A DNA stretch of 49,123 bases from assembly GCA_019310525.1 (NCBI GenBank), contig JAFDEE010000040.1, positions 1 through 49,123 of the forward strand, written 5' to 3'. This stretch comes from Deltaproteobacteria bacterium (GTDB lineage: Bacteria > Desulfobacterota > DSM-4660 > Desulfatiglandales > HGW-15). Shown here one piece after another: positions 49,041 through 49,123 of this stretch; the stretch's first letter is position 1; each line of letters starts with the position of its first letter. The notes under the pieces are model-generated. The model worked only from the letters and a program-made list of their open reading frames with translations. It was not told where the DNA came from and did no database searches. The position numbers and the translations under genes were made by a program.

Positions 49041-49123
49041 AGGGTCAAGGAAGGCGAAAATTTTAACCGCAGGAATACATTGGAGTATTTCGAGGATTAA
49101 AATTTGAGTCTGACCTGTCTGCC
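49041..49123. repeat. Dispersed hairpin repeat, copy C (cut by the right edge)
   Basis: The last 83 bases match copy A at about 24039-24120 with only a handful of differences. The outer stem (49058-49066 with 49097-49105) and inner AATAC/GTATT hairpin are both kept, and the sequence runs into the same CCTGTCTGCC insert at the window edge. Confidence 0.75.

Overview
The window comes from a GC-rich anaerobic sulfate/sulfite-reducing bacterium, most likely a member of the Desulfobacterota (the former Deltaproteobacteria). The evidence is dsrA-dsrB-dsrD, dsrC, a cobyrinate-diamide-synthase gene next to dsrA, an aldehyde:ferredoxin oxidoreductase operon, a TRAP transporter and several NifX-like proteins. 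No rRNA, tRNA, CRISPR array, transposase or phage gene was recognised. Everything here rests on reading the sequence; no database search was run.

Layout. 1-3.2 kb: the end of a HEAT-repeat-like gene and an unknown gene (+), converging on a TPR gene and a YkgJ-type cysteine-cluster gene (-). 3.3-8.5 kb: the dissimilatory sulfite reductase region. dsrA-dsrB-dsrD run on the minus strand; cbiA and then dsrC run on the plus strand. Two back-to-back sigma70-like promoters lie in the gap between the two groups. 8.5-19.5 kb: a nitrilase-family gene and a long minus-strand branched-chain amino-acid operon, cimA-leuA-leuC-leuD-ilvB-ilvN-ilvC-leuB. Its leader contains a 37-residue peptide in which 21 residues are Leu, Ile or Val, plus mutually exclusive hairpins, which is the layout of a ribosome-mediated attenuator. 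19.6-22.6 kb: a B3/B4-domain protein, isocitrate dehydrogenase and a GntR/FCD regulator. 22.8-27.8 kb: a branched-chain-type ABC importer with a fused permease-ATPase. 28.5-31.2 kb: an AOR/ferredoxin/TIGR04076-type operon, divergent from an XRE-cupin regulator across a perfect 13-bp inverted repeat.

32.3-39.8 kb is the most interesting part. A DctPQM TRAP transporter is followed by a compact bacterial microcompartment (BMC) locus: a class V aminotransferase with an extra N-terminal domain, one pentamer (BMC-P), one hexamer (BMC-H) and one tandem-domain (BMC-T) shell protein, and a hydantoinase/dihydropyrimidinase-like amidohydrolase with its own N-terminal extension. The usual metabolosome core (aldehyde dehydrogenase, phosphotransacylase, alcohol dehydrogenase) is absent from the window. 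A working model is that an imported or internally made cyclic amide or ureido compound is opened and then processed by a PLP enzyme inside a minimal shell.

39.9-49.1 kb: a QueG-like Fe-S protein, a histidine kinase with an N-terminal Rossmann-like domain and its receiver protein, a metallo-beta-lactamase-fold protein, then a sigma54-type regulator. That regulator carries GAHSTA in place of GAFTGA. It is followed by a palindromic UAS-like site, a -24/-12 promoter, an M24 peptidase gene and three NifX-like genes.

A dispersed hairpin repeat occurs at about 24.0 kb and at the right edge, and a structurally similar one sits inside the BMC operon. The first two copies differ by a compensatory base-pair change.
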